Part shown: positions 8,529 through 19,699 of the stretch, piece by piece
Layout of the letters: every line of letters begins with the position of its first letter
Position numbering within the stretch: the first letter of the stretch is position 1
Source: Legionella cincinnatiensis
GTDB taxonomy: Bacteria > Pseudomonadota > Gammaproteobacteria > Legionellales > Legionellaceae
Assembly: GCF_900452415.1 (NCBI RefSeq)
Contig: NZ_UGNX01000001.1
Coordinates: forward strand, 3,162,001 to 3,226,000
Direction of reading: 5' to 3'
DNA length: 64,000 nt
The notes under the pieces: model-generated
Seen by the model: the letters and a program-made list of their open reading frames with translations, nothing else
Told to the model about the DNA's origin: nothing
The model's database searches: none
Position numbers and translations under genes: made by a program

Positions 8529-10559
8529 TTACCAGATCACACAACGGTTTTTATTCACCATAGGACTATCATTAGATAAATGAAAAGCTTTTTGGAATTG
8601 TGGAATATTAGCTAAACTTCCATTCACTCTATATTGAGCGGGAGGATGAGGATCGGTAGTAATTTGATTTCTTAATTGTTGCGGCCTAATATTCATTGCC
8701 CAAACATGTGCTGTGGCTAAAAAGAATTGTTGATCCGGAGTCATACCAGCGATTGTAGGTGCATTTTTATATTCCTTAGAATGTTGGAATGCTCTATAAG
8801 CCAAGATAATACCTCCTAAATCAGCAGTAGCTTCTCCTACAACCAATTTCCCTTGTACATGTAAATCATCGACAACATAATTCGAATATTGATTTACAAT
8901 GCATTGTGTGGCAGCTTGGAACTTCGCCAAATCACTAGGTGTCCACCAATTTTTTAAATTGCCATAACCGTCAAATTGTGCCCCTTGATCATCAAATCCA
9001 TGAGTCATCTCATGTCCCATGACAAAACCTATCGCGCCATAATTCACTGCTGCTGGAGCATTAGGAGAAAAAAATGGAGATTGCAGAATTCCTGCTGGAA
9101 TATTCAGATTATTCATGGAGGGATCATAATACGCATTAATCGTTTGTGGCGTCATTGCCCACTCAGTTCTGTCTATAGGCTTTCCTATTTTATTAAGATC
9201 ACGATTTGTTAAAAACTCATTGGCTCTAATAACATTTAATACATAGGGTCCCCGATTAACCTCCAACTTAGAATAATCCCACCATTTAGAAGGATATCCT
9301 ACTCGTTCCTCCATTAAATCCAATTTTTTCAAAGCAGCTTTGCGAGTAGCTGGGGTCATCCATGATAAAGTATTAATGTCTTCACGCAAAACTGTACGAA
9401 TATTCTTAAGGATGTCCAAGGCTTGCTTTTTATCCTCTGGAGAAAAATAGTGATCCACGTACATCTTACCAATAGCAAAACCTAAAGCAGCATTTTCTGT
9501 GCCTACAACACGTTTCCATCTCGGTAATATTTTCTCTGCTCCAGTAAGTACTGAAACCATTTTAAAATTTTGATCCACAAAAGGCTTAGATAAATAAGAA
9601 GCAAAAGAATCAATCAAATGCCAACGCAAATACGTTTTCCAGTCTTCTAAAGAAATTGTATTTAATTGTTTACTCATATCCTTGAAAAAAACTGGCATTG
9701 CCATATTGACACTCTTAAGGTTATCTTGCCCCATAGCTCTAAAATATGCAGGCCAAGAAAAGTTTGGAGTCAATTGTGCTAATTGAGTTAAGTCCATAAT
9801 ATGATAAATTGCATGAGGGTCACGTTGTTCCACTTGAGACATAGAAACTTTAGCCATTTGCGTTTCTAGTTTCATTACCGTATTGGCCTCAATTACTGCT
9901 TTATCTGGGGCATCTCCTAATAATTCAAACATCTTAGCAACGTGATTCACATATGCATCACGAATTTGTTTGAATTTAGCATTATCTTTTAAATAATAAT
10001 CACGATCGGGTAAACTTAAGCCTCCTTGAACTAAGGCCCCTATCATTTCACTACTATTTTTAAAATCTTGCATACTTCCAAAATCAAAAAAGACATCAAC
10101 ACCTATTTGATGTAAATGAGCTATCTCATTTTGTAAATTAGTTAGATTTTTCAAATTATTGATACGATCAAATTCGGGCTGTAAGGGTTTAATACCTAAT
10201 TGATTGATACTTTCTTCATCCATGCCACTGTAATAAAAATCCCCAACTTTTTGTTCAATGCTACCTGGCTTTGCCTTGGTATCTTTAGCTGCATTAATGA
10301 GCATTTGATGAATAATATTCTGGACTTTCTCGCTGATAATATTAAAACTTCCCCAACTTGAATAATCAGGGGGAATAGGATTATTTTTTTGCCAATTACC
10401 ATTAGCATAAGAATAAAAATCTTGGCTAGGTGAGATATTGGTATTTAACCAATTCATATGAAGTGCTTCTTCAGCGGTGCTTTTCTGAGGTTCAGTACTT
10501 GCAGCAAAAATTGATGAACTACATACCAAAGCAAAAATAAGACTGACATTAAGTCTCAT
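8529..10559 (-). CDS. pepO: M13 family zinc metallopeptidase (neprilysin/PepO type)
   Basis: A 676-residue exported zinc endopeptidase that cleaves short peptides. A signal peptide of about 19 residues ends at FAAS. The zinc motif HEMTH lies near residue 515, with the third ligand in GEATADLGG about 60 residues on. The conserved C-terminus CVIW is present, as is the substrate-binding NAYYDPS segment. Length and domain order (Peptidase_M13_N then M13) are complete. It follows lpxC on the same strand with a 30-base gap but probably has a separate role. It likely acts in the periplasm or outside the cell. Confidence 0.93.
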   Translation of the reverse strand: MRLNVSLIFALVCSSSIFAASTEPQKSTAEEALHMNWLNTNISPSQDFYSYANGNWQKNNPIPPDYSSWGSFNIISEKVQNIIHQMLINAAKDTKAKPGSIEQKVGDFYYSGMDEESINQLGIKPLQPEFDRINNLKNLTNLQNEIAHLHQIGVDVFFDFGSMQDFKNSSEMIGALVQGGLSLPDRDYYLKDNAKFKQIRDAYVNHVAKMFELLGDAPDKAVIEANTVMKLETQMAKVSMSQVEQRDPHAIYHIMDLTQLAQLTPNFSWPAYFRAMGQDNLKSVNMAMPVFFKDMSKQLNTISLEDWKTYLRWHLIDSFASYLSKPFVDQNFKMVSVLTGAEKILPRWKRVVGTENAALGFAIGKMYVDHYFSPEDKKQALDILKNIRTVLREDINTLSWMTPATRKAALKKLDLMEERVGYPSKWWDYSKLEVNRGPYVLNVIRANEFLTNRDLNKIGKPIDRTEWAMTPQTINAYYDPSMNNLNIPAGILQSPFFSPNAPAAVNYGAIGFVMGHEMTHGFDDQGAQFDGYGNLKNWWTPSDLAKFQAATQCIVNQYSNYVVDDLHVQGKLVVGEATADLGGIILAYRAFQHSKEYKNAPTIAGMTPDQQFFLATAHVWAMNIRPQQLRNQITTDPHPPAQYRVNGSLANIPQFQKAFHLSNDSPMVNKNRCVIW

Positions 10560-10589
10560 GACAGAACTCTCCTTTGTAACGGCCTCCTA

Positions 10590-11504
10590 TTACGCCTCGA
10601 TAGGATAAAATTCTGCTTGCATTGCAGGAAGATACTCCTCTGTATCAAAATAAGTATATTCCCAAGCATCTTTTCTGACCATTAATTCACGCAATAATCT
10701 ATTATTCAATTCATGACCTGATTTATAACCTTCGAAAGCACCAATTAGGCTAGAGCCTAACAAATAAAGGTCACCAATTGCATCTAAAACTTTATGAGAA
10801 ACAAATTCTGATTCAAAACGAAGCCCATCATCATTAAGAACACGATAATCATCAACTACTATGGCATTATCTAAACTACCACCTTTCGCTAAATCGCATT
10901 CTCTTAATTTCTCATAATCAGAAAGAAAACCAAAAGTCCGTGCACGACATACTTCTTTCACATACGAAGTTGCAGAGAAATCAAAGCTTACTGTTTGCGG
11001 CTTATCATTAAACGCTGGATGATCAAAATCTATAGTAAAAGTAATTTTATATCCATTATAAGGATAGAATTGAACAAACTTTTCATTATCTTCCACACGA
11101 ATGGGCTTAAGAATACGAATGTATTTTTTAGGCGCATTTTGCTCACGAATACCAGCTGATTGAATCAAAAAAACAAAAGGAGCAGCACTACCATCCATAA
11201 TAGGTAGCTCAGGACCATTCACATCAATATAAGCATTGTCGATGCCTAAACCTGCTAAGGCAGAAAGCAAATGTTCTACAGTTGCAATCTTAATTGGTCC
11301 CTGATGTAAAGTAGTACATAGCATTGTATCACCAACATTTTCATAAGATGCTGGAATTTCAACTACAGGTTCAAGGTCTACTCGTCTAAAAACGATACCT
11401 GTATTCACGGGAGCTGGCCTCAAGGTTAAAAGCACTTTTTCGCCAGAATGCAATCCTACCCCTGTCGCTTGGATCACTTTTTTAGGAGTTCTTTGTTTTG
11501 TCAT
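10590..11504 (-). CDS. lpxC: UDP-3-O-acyl-N-acetylglucosamine deacetylase
   Basis: The zinc enzyme of the committed step in lipid A synthesis, 304 residues, cytosolic. His78 in TVEHLLSAL and the [10 protein letters not shown] motif (zinc His and Asp) near residue 237 are present. So is the N-terminal ATGVGLHSG signature. It ends the cell-wall/division block, as in most gammaproteobacteria. Between it and ftsZ lies a palindromic repeat (11642-11752), so it may have its own promoter. Confidence 0.97.
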   Translation of the reverse strand: MTKQRTPKKVIQATGVGLHSGEKVLLTLRPAPVNTGIVFRRVDLEPVVEIPASYENVGDTMLCTTLHQGPIKIATVEHLLSALAGLGIDNAYIDVNGPELPIMDGSAAPFVFLIQSAGIREQNAPKKYIRILKPIRVEDNEKFVQFYPYNGYKITFTIDFDHPAFNDKPQTVSFDFSATSYVKEVCRARTFGFLSDYEKLRECDLAKGGSLDNAIVVDDYRVLNDDGLRFESEFVSHKVLDAIGDLYLLGSSLIGAFEGYKSGHELNNRLLRELMVRKDAWEYTYFDTEEYLPAMQAEFYPIEA

Positions 11505-11641
11505 TCAGTGCTCACCTTGTTCCTCATGATATCAGTTTTTGTTTTTTACTTTGCGCGCAAAACTTCGCGATCCTATCAATATTTTACTATTTAGTCTAAT
11601 TATTTTTGTATCAAAGACTTAAATTTCCTTCTCCTATACCA

Positions 11642-11752
11642 CCACCCACTAAGTTTTATACATCGTTGCAAGCTCACTCGGCTTCGGTCATGTACTTATG
11701 TACACTCCCTCGCCTTCATTTACTTGCGCCTTGTCTAAAACCTAGTGAGTGG
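11642..11752. repeat. Palindromic repeat element between lpxC and ftsZ
   Basis: Imperfect 21-base arms at 11642-11662 and 11732-11752 pair with three mismatches. A central TGTAC-TTAT-GTACA hairpin lies at about 11689-11703. The element is more GC-rich than its surroundings, and the frame through it looks non-coding. It resembles the short palindromic repeats scattered in Legionella genomes. It may terminate ftsZ transcription, since it starts 29 bases past the ftsZ stop. Confidence 0.6.
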
Positions 11753-11780
11753 CGCTATATAACAAAAGAAGGAATTAAAA

Positions 11781-12971
11781 TTATACCTCTTCTTGGCGAC
11801 GCAAAAATGCAGGGATATCTAAATAATCTACATCAGGAACATGATCACTATTTTGTTTTGCAGTGGAAGACACATTTGTCTGAGCTTGTTTACGAACCAC
11901 AGCAGGTCTATCAAATTGTTGGTAATCTAATGAACCATCGCTTCGTGTGGTTTCAAGTAAACGAGTACGATGGGATTGTTGTGGTTGTAATTGCTGATGA
12001 CGTTGTCTTGCATCTCCCAAACCTGTCACAATAACAGTGACACGCATTTCATCAGTCATTTCAGGATCAATTACAGTTCCTACTACAACGGTTGCATCAT
12101 CAGAAATAAACTCCTTAACTACATCGCCTACTTCTTCGAACTCACCAATTGACATGTCAAGTCCTGCGGTGATATTGACAAGGATGCCACGAGCTCCAGA
12201 GAAATTCACATCCTCCAGTAGAGGGGAGGCAATAGCAGCTTCAGCAGCTTGGCGTGCTCGTTGTTCACCTACAGCACTACCAGTACCCATCATTGCCATG
12301 CCCATTTCCGACATTACAGTACGAACATCTGCGAAGTCCACATTAATTAAACCTGGGCGAGTAATTAAATCAGATATTCCTTTTACTGCACCAAGCAAAA
12401 CATTATTCGCTGCTTTAAAAGCATTAAGAAGACTAATATTTTTTCCCAGAACGCTAAGTAATTTGTTGTTAGGTATCGTGATCAGCGAATCAACATGTTC
12501 TGCCAACCGACGTATTCCTTCTTCAGCAGCCAATGCACGTTGTTTCCCTTCAAAAGAGAAAGGTTTGGTCACTACAGCAACAGTTAATATTCCCAATTCT
12601 TTAGCAATTTCCGCAAAAACAGGTGCCGCACCAGTTCCAGTGCCTCCTCCCATTCCTGCAGTGATGAAAACCATATCCGCACCACTTAAAATTTCTCGGA
12701 TAAGATCTCTATCTTCTTCTGCTGCTTCTCGTCCAATTTGTGGGTTTGCACCAGCACCTAAACCTTTAGTAAGTTCATCCCCAAGTTGAATATGTATTTT
12801 TGCATTAGAGCCCTTTAGTGCCTGTGCATCAGTATTAGCACAAATAAACTCAACACCATCAATGTTCTCTGCGACCATATGTTCAACGGCATTACCGCCA
12901 CCACCACCTACACCAACAACCTTAATTACAGCATTATTGGTATAATGTTGGCTTTCCATTAATTCAAACAT
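11781..12971 (-). CDS. ftsZ: Cell division protein FtsZ
   Basis: The tubulin-like GTPase that forms the division ring, 396 residues. The nucleotide-binding signature [11 protein letters not shown] is near residue 106, with [11 protein letters not shown] near the N-terminus and the synergy loop [12 protein letters not shown] Gln/Arg-rich variable linker follows residue 325. The C-terminal peptide [11 protein letters not shown] is the docking site for FtsA and ZipA. It is downstream of ftsA with a 90-base gap. Confidence 0.98.
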   Translation of the reverse strand: MFELMESQHYTNNAVIKVVGVGGGGGNAVEHMVAENIDGVEFICANTDAQALKGSNAKIHIQLGDELTKGLGAGANPQIGREAAEEDRDLIREILSGADMVFITAGMGGGTGTGAAPVFAEIAKELGILTVAVVTKPFSFEGKQRALAAEEGIRRLAEHVDSLITIPNNKLLSVLGKNISLLNAFKAANNVLLGAVKGISDLITRPGLINVDFADVRTVMSEMGMAMMGTGSAVGEQRARQAAEAAIASPLLEDVNFSGARGILVNITAGLDMSIGEFEEVGDVVKEFISDDATVVVGTVIDPEMTDEMRVTVIVTGLGDARQRHQQLQPQQSHRTRLLETTRSDGSLDYQQFDRPAVVRKQAQTNVSSTAKQNSDHVPDVDYLDIPAFLRRQEEV

Positions 12972-13061
12972 AACCCCGCTCCCCCCATATGTTTATTCTT
13001 TATCTAATCCAGCAGTAATAACTATAATGAAAATCTGCTGAGTTAATTTAAAAAACTATTT

Positions 13062-14300
13062 TTAAAAATTACCTTGGAACCATTCTTTCATGCGTGCCCA
13101 GAAACTGCGAGTACTATCATTCATTGTGGGTACGCTGTAGTTTGATACGTACTGCTGTTGATAACCATGTAACAGTAATCCTACCCCTGTAGCAAAAGAA
13201 GGGTTTTCAGTTGCTTCAGCTAAACCCGATACTGAATGTGCAAAACCTTTTCTTACAGGCATTTCAAAACAGAGTTCTGCAAGCTCAATACCCCCTCGTA
13301 CATTTGCAGCACCGCCAGTAAGCACAATACCTGCTGCCATTCTATCTTCAAAACCACTGCGACGTAATTCATTGCGAACCAAAGTAAACAACTCTTCATA
13401 TCGTGCAGCAACCACCTCAGATAGAGCCGTAGCTGAAATTTTTCGCCCAGGCCTATCATTTACACTTGTCACCTCTAACATTTGATTTGCATTAGCTAAT
13501 TCAGACAGGGCACAAGCATGATTCAGCTTAATGGCCTCAGCTGCTTTAGTGGGCGTACGTAAAGCCATAGCAATGTCATTAGTGACTTGATCTCCTGCAA
13601 TAGGAATTACTGCAGTATGTTGAATTGCACCTTCAGAAAATATAGCTATATCTGTCGTTCCACCACCAATATCAATGAGACATACACCTAAATCTTTCTC
13701 ATCTTCAGTAAGAACAGCATGACTTGAAGCCAATTGTTCAAGAATAATATCATTCACATCCAACCCACATCGGCGTACACACTTGACTATATTTTGTGCA
13801 GCACTTACTAGACCAGTAACGATATGCACGCGAGATTCAAGCCGTACTCCAGACATTCCTATAGGTTCTCGGATACTATTTTGGTGATCAATAATAAATT
13901 CTTGAGGTAAGACATGGAGAATTTTTTGATCTGCAGGAATTGCCACTGCTTTTGCAGCATCAATTACTCGCTCTACATCAGCCTGCGATACTTCCTTATC
14001 ACGAATAGCCACTATCCCATGTGAATTCAAACTGCGAATGTGACTTCCTGCGATGCCCGCATAAACCGTCCGCACTTCGCATCCAGCCATGAGCTCCGCC
14101 TCTTGAACCGCACGTTGTATGGAGTTTACAGTAGCTTCTATATCCACAACAACACCGCGTTTTAAACCACGAGAGGGATGACGACCTATTCCGATAATTT
14201 CTATTGCACCATCAGAGGTTACTTCACCAATTAATGCAATCACTTTTGAAGTTCCGATGTCCAATCCAGTGATAATATTTTTTTCTATTTTTTTTGCCAT
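13062..14300 (-). CDS. ftsA: Cell division protein FtsA
   Basis: An actin-like ATPase that tethers FtsZ to the membrane, about 412 residues. The GLDIGTSKV phosphate-1 motif, LIDIGGGTTDIA phosphate-2 motif and VLTGGAAN adenosine motif are all present. The C-terminal amphipathic helix (SFWARMKEWFQGNF) is the membrane anchor. The ATG at 14300 overlaps the TAA of ftsQ as TAATG, so translational coupling is likely. An upstream in-frame ATG at 14324 would add eight residues and is less likely. Confidence 0.97.
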   Translation of the reverse strand: MAKKIEKNIITGLDIGTSKVIALIGEVTSDGAIEIIGIGRHPSRGLKRGVVVDIEATVNSIQRAVQEAELMAGCEVRTVYAGIAGSHIRSLNSHGIVAIRDKEVSQADVERVIDAAKAVAIPADQKILHVLPQEFIIDHQNSIREPIGMSGVRLESRVHIVTGLVSAAQNIVKCVRRCGLDVNDIILEQLASSHAVLTEDEKDLGVCLIDIGGGTTDIAIFSEGAIQHTAVIPIAGDQVTNDIAMALRTPTKAAEAIKLNHACALSELANANQMLEVTSVNDRPGRKISATALSEVVAARYEELFTLVRNELRRSGFEDRMAAGIVLTGGAANVRGGIELAELCFEMPVRKGFAHSVSGLAEATENPSFATGVGLLLHGYQQQYVSNYSVPTMNDSTRSFWARMKEWFQGNF

Positions 14301-15040
14301 TATCGTTCCGTTTGTTGTTTCCACTGCACCGCCATACCACGTGGATAACGCAGGTCCACGCTTGCCAACTGCTCTATTTTTTCAGCAAATACCGCAGGAT
14401 ATGCTTTACAAAAACGAAGCAATCGCGCTTCAAGTTCTTTCTTTCCTAAATATATCTTGATTCCATTGCCTAAAAGCAATATCCATGATTGGTTTTCTCT
14501 TAAATTTAGTCCAGCGGCTTTCACATCATACATTGACAATATCTTACTCAATTTTTTGTAAACTTGTAAGACGTCTACTTGTTGAGATATAGGACCTTTT
14601 AGGCGAGGAATATTTAGATCTTCAGGGACAGCGTCTTCATTAAATAATCGGCCATCCTCTGTCATTAAAGCATTATTCCAAATCGCAACTGGTTTTTTTT
14701 CAACAAGTTTTATTTTTAAAGTATCAGGCCAAATACGCTCAACACTCGCATTATCCACCCAACCTATCGCATTTAACTCATCTTGTAATTCACTTACTGG
14801 AAAAGTAAAAAAACTATTACTCAAATACTTTGATAATATATTTTCCAATTCCTGGTGAGTTACATGTTCATAATTCGCAGAAACTTTAACCGTAGTAATT
14901 GGAAAGCGTTCTGCATCCGACATATAATAATAACCTAAACGATAGGTTAAAAATATCGCACTTAAACTTAATACTAATAACCAACAAATATAACGCAAAT
15001 TCCCGAAAACAACACTCCTATTTTTATCCATGACATTCAT
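14300..15040 (-). CDS. ftsQ: Cell division protein FtsQ
   Basis: A bitopic inner-membrane divisome protein of 246 residues. A short cytoplasmic N-terminus is followed by one membrane segment (about residues 14-31), then the POTRA domain (FPITTVKV onward) and the FtsQ beta domain. Members link early and late division proteins through FtsB and FtsL. The gene overlaps the ddl stop codon by a few bases and runs into ftsA, which fits one operon. Confidence 0.93.
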   Translation of the reverse strand: MNVMDKNRSVVFGNLRYICWLLVLSLSAIFLTYRLGYYYMSDAERFPITTVKVSANYEHVTHQELENILSKYLSNSFFTFPVSELQDELNAIGWVDNASVERIWPDTLKIKLVEKKPVAIWNNALMTEDGRLFNEDAVPEDLNIPRLKGPISQQVDVLQVYKKLSKILSMYDVKAAGLNLRENQSWILLLGNGIKIYLGKKELEARLLRFCKAYPAVFAEKIEQLASVDLRYPRGMAVQWKQQTER

Positions 15041-16131
15041 AGATAATTGGTTACTAAATGTCGACGACAGTTCTGGTGTACTATCGCAATGCGAATCAGT
15101 TCATCAAGCAAATCAGGATACGATAAACCACTTGCCTGCCATAATTTTGGATACATACTAATCGAAGTAAATCCTGGTAATGTGTTTACTTCATTAAAAT
15201 AAATTGTCTCAGTTTTTTCATTAACAAAAAAATCGATACGTGCCATTCCCTTACATTTTAATCGAAGAAAGATATCTGCTGCTGCTTGCTTTAATTGTTC
15301 ATACAAAGTTTGACTTAAAAGAGCAGGTATTATTAAATCAGTTTTTCCACTCTCCAAGTATTTTGCTGAATAAGAATAAAAACCATCAGGATGATTCACG
15401 CGAATTTCACCCGCAACACTGACTCTTGGCTTTCCTGCTGGAATAGTACTCTCAAGAACGGATAATTCAATCTCTCTCCCAGACACAAATGCTTCGACTA
15501 AGATTTCTTCGTCATAACGCAGAGCATCCTCTACAGCATTGATTAACTCAGCCATATTTTTTGCTTTATGTATTCCTACACTCGAGCCCATGGCGCAAGG
15601 TTTAACAAATAAAGGCCAACCAAATTCTGTAGCAACTTCTTGACAAAAACGTTGTCTTTCAGATGCAGAGGTATGCCACGACAAAAGCTTATAATTCGCT
15701 GATTTTAGGCCATTAATACAAACGATACGCCTTGCCATATCCTTATCCATGCCAATGGCAGAAGAAAGCACGTCACAACCGACGTAGGCAACTCCTGATA
15801 ACTCAAGCATTCCTTGTAAACAACCATCTTCATATAAAGGCCCATGTACTATAGGAAAAACAATATCTGCATCAACAGATAAACGTCCATCAATAAGTAA
15901 GCCTGCTAAAGGTTTTGAGTTTTCAGTGACTACCGGAAGTCTTTCTTTGCTTGCTAATAAATCTTGGTACTGGTGTTGATGAAATAATCCATCTTTATCC
16001 ATAGCAATAGGAATAATATTGTATTTTTTAGCATCTAAATGCGCTAAAACAGATGCTGCTGAAATCAATGAAATTTCATGCTCTCCAGATTTTCCACCAT
16101 AAAGCAGAACCAGGTTGATAAGCTTAGACAT
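15037..16131 (-). CDS. ddl: D-alanine--D-alanine ligase
   Basis: A cytosolic ATP-grasp enzyme of 364 residues that makes D-Ala-D-Ala for peptidoglycan. The N-terminal [11 protein letters not shown], the ATP-grasp [13 protein letters not shown] and EVNTLPGFT motifs are intact. It overlaps murB by one base and ftsQ by four. The C-terminal tail ([13 protein letters not shown]) is a little longer than in the E. coli enzymes. This is the only ddl in the window, so the DdlA or DdlB label is not decided. Confidence 0.96.
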   Translation of the reverse strand: MSKLINLVLLYGGKSGEHEISLISAASVLAHLDAKKYNIIPIAMDKDGLFHQHQYQDLLASKERLPVVTENSKPLAGLLIDGRLSVDADIVFPIVHGPLYEDGCLQGMLELSGVAYVGCDVLSSAIGMDKDMARRIVCINGLKSANYKLLSWHTSASERQRFCQEVATEFGWPLFVKPCAMGSSVGIHKAKNMAELINAVEDALRYDEEILVEAFVSGREIELSVLESTIPAGKPRVSVAGEIRVNHPDGFYSYSAKYLESGKTDLIIPALLSQTLYEQLKQAAADIFLRLKCKGMARIDFFVNEKTETIYFNEVNTLPGFTSISMYPKLWQASGLSYPDLLDELIRIAIVHQNCRRHLVTNYL

Positions 16132-17042
16132 TAATAATCTCCAATAATATGTACTTCGCGCATCAACTCAATTGTTGTCTGCTCACGAACTTTAGTTTGT
16201 ACTAAATGAATCAATGCTTCAATATCAGCTGCAATTGCTGATCCTTGATGATTGATAATAAAATTGGCATGCTTTTGAGAAACTACTGCCCCACCTATTG
16301 TGAATCCTTTCAACCCACAAGATTCAATCAATCGAGCAGCATAATTGCCAGAAGGATTTCTAAACACTGACCCACAGTTATATTCATTGGTAGGCTGCGT
16401 ATTTGCCCGATGAGCTAACAAATCCTTTATCATTTGCAAAGAAGTTTCTTTAGTACCGGGATTAAGCTTAAAGGTCGCCGAAACGAACCACTCCTCCGGA
16501 GGCGCTAAAACATGGCGATAAGCAACTTCATACTCTTCAGGTTTACGAGTCCTGATTTCACCTCTTCGCGTCATGGTCTGCAATTCTACTACAAATTGCC
16601 AAGTTTCACCGCCATGACAACCGGCATTCATCCGTAAAGCCCCTCCCATCGTCCCAGGAATTCCTGCCCAAAACTCACCACCCGACATGTCATTGCGTGC
16701 ACAGAAACGTGCCATGCTCGCGCAAGATACCCCTGCATCTACTTTAACTGTCTGAGCATCCACAAGTGAAATTTCTTTTAAACATCCTTGAGTAAGAATA
16801 ACCGTTCCGGAGAAACCACCATCTCGAATTAAAGAATTAGAACCCAGTCCTAACCATAACAAAGGCTCTGTTTCAGGAAGCTGGCAAAGAAATAACGACA
16901 AATCAGCAATATTTGCCGGTTTATAAAGCTTGGCGGCAGGTCCCCCAACACGCCAGGTAGTATATTCCGCCAAAGGCTCGTTATAAAGCAATGCACCTTG
17001 TAGTTTCTCTGTAAGGTCACAATTATTCTCTATGGTACTCAT
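16131..17042 (-). CDS. murB: UDP-N-acetylenolpyruvoylglucosamine reductase
   Basis: An FAD-dependent enzyme of 303 residues that reduces UDP-GlcNAc-enolpyruvate to UDP-MurNAc. FAD-binding motifs [13 protein letters not shown] and [16 protein letters not shown], the catalytic serine region NCGSVFRNP and [12 protein letters not shown] are present. The short form with the FRNP motif fits the type IIa group. It sits between murC and ddl, as in Coxiella-type dcw clusters, not elsewhere as in E. coli. Confidence 0.96.
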   Translation of the reverse strand: MSTIENNCDLTEKLQGALLYNEPLAEYTTWRVGGPAAKLYKPANIADLSLFLCQLPETEPLLWLGLGSNSLIRDGGFSGTVILTQGCLKEISLVDAQTVKVDAGVSCASMARFCARNDMSGGEFWAGIPGTMGGALRMNAGCHGGETWQFVVELQTMTRRGEIRTRKPEEYEVAYRHVLAPPEEWFVSATFKLNPGTKETSLQMIKDLLAHRANTQPTNEYNCGSVFRNPSGNYAARLIESCGLKGFTIGGAVVSQKHANFIINHQGSAIAADIEALIHLVQTKVREQTTIELMREVHIIGDY

Positions 17043-17049
17043 TTTGTTC

Positions 17050-18459
17050 TCATAATTCTTGCATCAAGTTCACCGCAATTTGTCCGATACTTCCAGCGCC
17101 TTGCATCAGTATTACATCACCCTCTTTAACCGATTGATCTAAACTTCTTTTCAGAGATTGTTCATCCACTAAAGTAACTTTTTTGTCCTTGTTTCTTATT
17201 TTTTGTGCCAGAATTTCACTACTTACACCAGGAATTTCAGACTCTCCTGCAGAGTAAATGTCAAACAAAAACAATTCGTCAGCAAGACTTAGTACATCAA
17301 CAAATTGATCATGTAACGATTGGGTTCGTGTATAACGATGTGGTTGAAATACATGTACTAAACGCTTATTTGGCCATACATGACGAAATGCATCTATGGT
17401 TGATAGAATTTCTTGAGGATGATGCCCGTAATCATCAACAACAATAGCAGATCCCTTCTCAAACTTTTTCTCGCCTAACATTTGGAAACGGCGACCCACA
17501 CCCTGAAATTTTTCCAAAGCTCGAATAATAGAAGTATCGTCAACACCTAGTTGTGTAGCAATTGCAATTGAAGCTAAGGCATTTAATACATTATGACGGC
17601 CTGGATACTGAAATTGAATTTTTAATGGAGAATAAGATTTTGGACGAATGGCCGTGAACTCACTAAGAAGTTCGTTTTGCGTCCAATTTACCGCACGATA
17701 ATGAGCTTCTTCTGCAAATCCATAAGTTAACGTAGGTCTCTCAATAACCGGTAAGATTTTGCGCACTTCAGGATCATCAATACATACCACAGCCAAACCA
17801 TAGAAAGGTAAATGATGCAAAAACTCAAGAAAGGTAGTTCTTAATTTTTCAAAATTGTTTTCATAAGTTCCCATATGATCTGCGTCAATATTAGTCACTA
17901 TTGCCATCATAGGTTTTAAGAATAAAAATGATGCATCACTTTCATCTGCTTCAACAACAAAGTAAGGAGACTGGCCAAGTTGAGCATTCACCCCCAAGCT
18001 ATTCAATTTTCCGCCAATTACAAAGCTTGGATCCAATCCTCCTTCAGCGAGAACACTACTTACCAAGCTTGTAGTTGTTGTTTTACCATGAGTTCCAGCT
18101 ACAGCGATACCATGTCGAAAACGCATAAGCTCCGCAAGCATTGCCGCTCGTGGAATAACCGGAATCATTTGTTCGCGTGCGGCTACTATTTCAGGATTAT
18201 CCAACTCCACAGCTGAAGAACGAACTACAACATCAGCTCCTTTTATGTGTTCTGCTTTATGCCCTAAATAAACAGGAACCCCCAAAGATTTTAATCTTTG
18301 TACTGTACTCCCTTCACCTAAATCTGAGCCTGTAATGCGATATCCTTGATTGTGTAAAACCTCAGCAATTCCACACATACCAACACCACCAATCCCAACA
18401 AAATGTATTTGCTCTACGCAACCCATCCGTGAAGATATAAATTGTCCCGAATTGCTCAC
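17050..18459 (-). CDS. murC: UDP-N-acetylmuramate--L-alanine ligase
   Basis: An ATP-dependent Mur ligase of 469 residues that adds the first amino acid of the stem peptide. HFVGIGGVGMCGIAE begins the UDP-binding domain. GTHGKTTTTSL is the P-loop, VVEADESDASFL the metal site, and DDYGHHPQEI a C-terminal signature. It follows ftsW across a 60-base gap. In many relatives murG would sit in that gap, but it is absent here. Confidence 0.97.
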   Translation of the reverse strand: MSNSGQFISSRMGCVEQIHFVGIGGVGMCGIAEVLHNQGYRITGSDLGEGSTVQRLKSLGVPVYLGHKAEHIKGADVVVRSSAVELDNPEIVAAREQMIPVIPRAAMLAELMRFRHGIAVAGTHGKTTTTSLVSSVLAEGGLDPSFVIGGKLNSLGVNAQLGQSPYFVVEADESDASFLFLKPMMAIVTNIDADHMGTYENNFEKLRTTFLEFLHHLPFYGLAVVCIDDPEVRKILPVIERPTLTYGFAEEAHYRAVNWTQNELLSEFTAIRPKSYSPLKIQFQYPGRHNVLNALASIAIATQLGVDDTSIIRALEKFQGVGRRFQMLGEKKFEKGSAIVVDDYGHHPQEILSTIDAFRHVWPNKRLVHVFQPHRYTRTQSLHDQFVDVLSLADELFLFDIYSAGESEIPGVSSEILAQKIRNKDKKVTLVDEQSLKRSLDQSVKEGDVILMQGAGSIGQIAVNLMQEL

Positions 18460-18519
18460 AACTCCCCCTTATGTTGACCTAAACTTACCCTCAAATAAGT
18501 ATTATTTCTGATGGGATAT

Positions 18520-19695
18520 TTAGGTTGATAGCGGCCTCAACCCAAGAGCCTGCCAACGATTCTCATGATCAATGCGCAATAATAACGCAATTACAACACA
18601 ATTGATAACCATACTAGCACCACCGTAACTCATCAGTGGCAAAGTTAATCCCTTTGTGGGTAACAAACCCGAGTTAACCCCCATATTAATAGCTGCTTGT
18701 AAACCCAGCCAAAAGGTTAATCCGTACGCTGTATACGAAGCAAACAATCGCTCCTGTATATAAGCATTGTAGGCAATGGTCAAACCTCTAATTACTAAAA
18801 TACTGTATAAAGTCATAACCATTAAAATACCTACCAAACCTAATTCTTCTGCCAAAACAGCAAATAAGAAGTCAGTATGTGCTTCAGGCAGATATAATAA
18901 TTTTTGGATACTTTCCCCTAAACCAGTTCCAAACCAACCACCTCGTCCGAATGCAATTAAAGACTGGGTCAACTGATATCCACTATTATATTGGTCTGCC
19001 CAAGGATCTAAAAATGCGGTCAGACGAGCAACTCGATAAGGGGACGAAACTGCCAAAAAGGCTAATGCTCCCATTACGACTAACATCAAACCTATATAAT
19101 AGCGTAATTTTACCCCTGCTAAAAACAGCATAGCCATCACTGTCCCTGAAATCACAACAGTAGCTCCAAAATCAGGTTCCAGTAGTAACAATAGTGATAC
19201 CACTCCTAAAATAACCATAGGCTTAATAAAGCCCAAAATGCTACTACTCACCGCTTTTTGCTGACGAACCAAATAGCCCGCCAAATAAAAAATCATAGTG
19301 AGCTTAGCTAATTCAGAAACTTGAACGCCTATAGGTCCTAATGCCAACCATCGCCTACTCCCATTGACTGAACGACCAATTCCGGGAACCAATACAATCA
19401 GCAACATGAGCAAACATATCATCAGCATTGGCATGCTAATACGCTCCCAAACACTACTATCGGTTCTAACAATCACTAAAGCAACAATTAAACCTGCAGC
19501 TAAATAACACACTTGACGAATCAAAAAATGAAACGGTTGATGAAAATATTTGGTAGAAATCATGACTGAACTTGAGGCGACCATCATAAGCCCAATAATC
19601 AACAAACCAATAACGACACTAATCAGCCATTTATCATAAAGCGAAATAGGTTTGCTGACAGGTTTACCCCTTTGATTCACATGTCTTGGTCGCAT
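18520..19695 (-). CDS. ftsW: Peptidoglycan glycosyltransferase FtsW
   Basis: A SEDS-family septal peptidoglycan polymerase of 391 residues with about ten membrane segments. Conserved landmarks are PDFGA, the GSRRWL loop, GGWFGTGLG, LPEAHTDFLFAVLAEELG and the C-terminal LPLMSYGGAS. It partners FtsI at the septum. It is preceded by murD with a four-base gap, so the two are co-transcribed. Confidence 0.96.
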   Translation of the reverse strand: MRPRHVNQRGKPVSKPISLYDKWLISVVIGLLIIGLMMVASSSVMISTKYFHQPFHFLIRQVCYLAAGLIVALVIVRTDSSVWERISMPMLMICLLMLLIVLVPGIGRSVNGSRRWLALGPIGVQVSELAKLTMIFYLAGYLVRQQKAVSSSILGFIKPMVILGVVSLLLLLEPDFGATVVISGTVMAMLFLAGVKLRYYIGLMLVVMGALAFLAVSSPYRVARLTAFLDPWADQYNSGYQLTQSLIAFGRGGWFGTGLGESIQKLLYLPEAHTDFLFAVLAEELGLVGILMVMTLYSILVIRGLTIAYNAYIQERLFASYTAYGLTFWLGLQAAINMGVNSGLLPTKGLTLPLMSYGGASMVINCVVIALLLRIDHENRWQALGLRPLST

Positions 19696-19699
19696 CGAC

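Noticed and set aside
11606..12034. Plus-strand open frame over the palindromic element and the end of ftsZ
   Set aside because: It is antisense to ftsZ and its start lies in the repeat. No ribosome site or family pattern is seen.
12037..12789. Long plus-strand frame of 250 codons within ftsZ
   Set aside because: It is the reverse complement of a highly conserved gene. Its composition (Ser/Pro/Ala) is what antisense of FtsZ codons gives.
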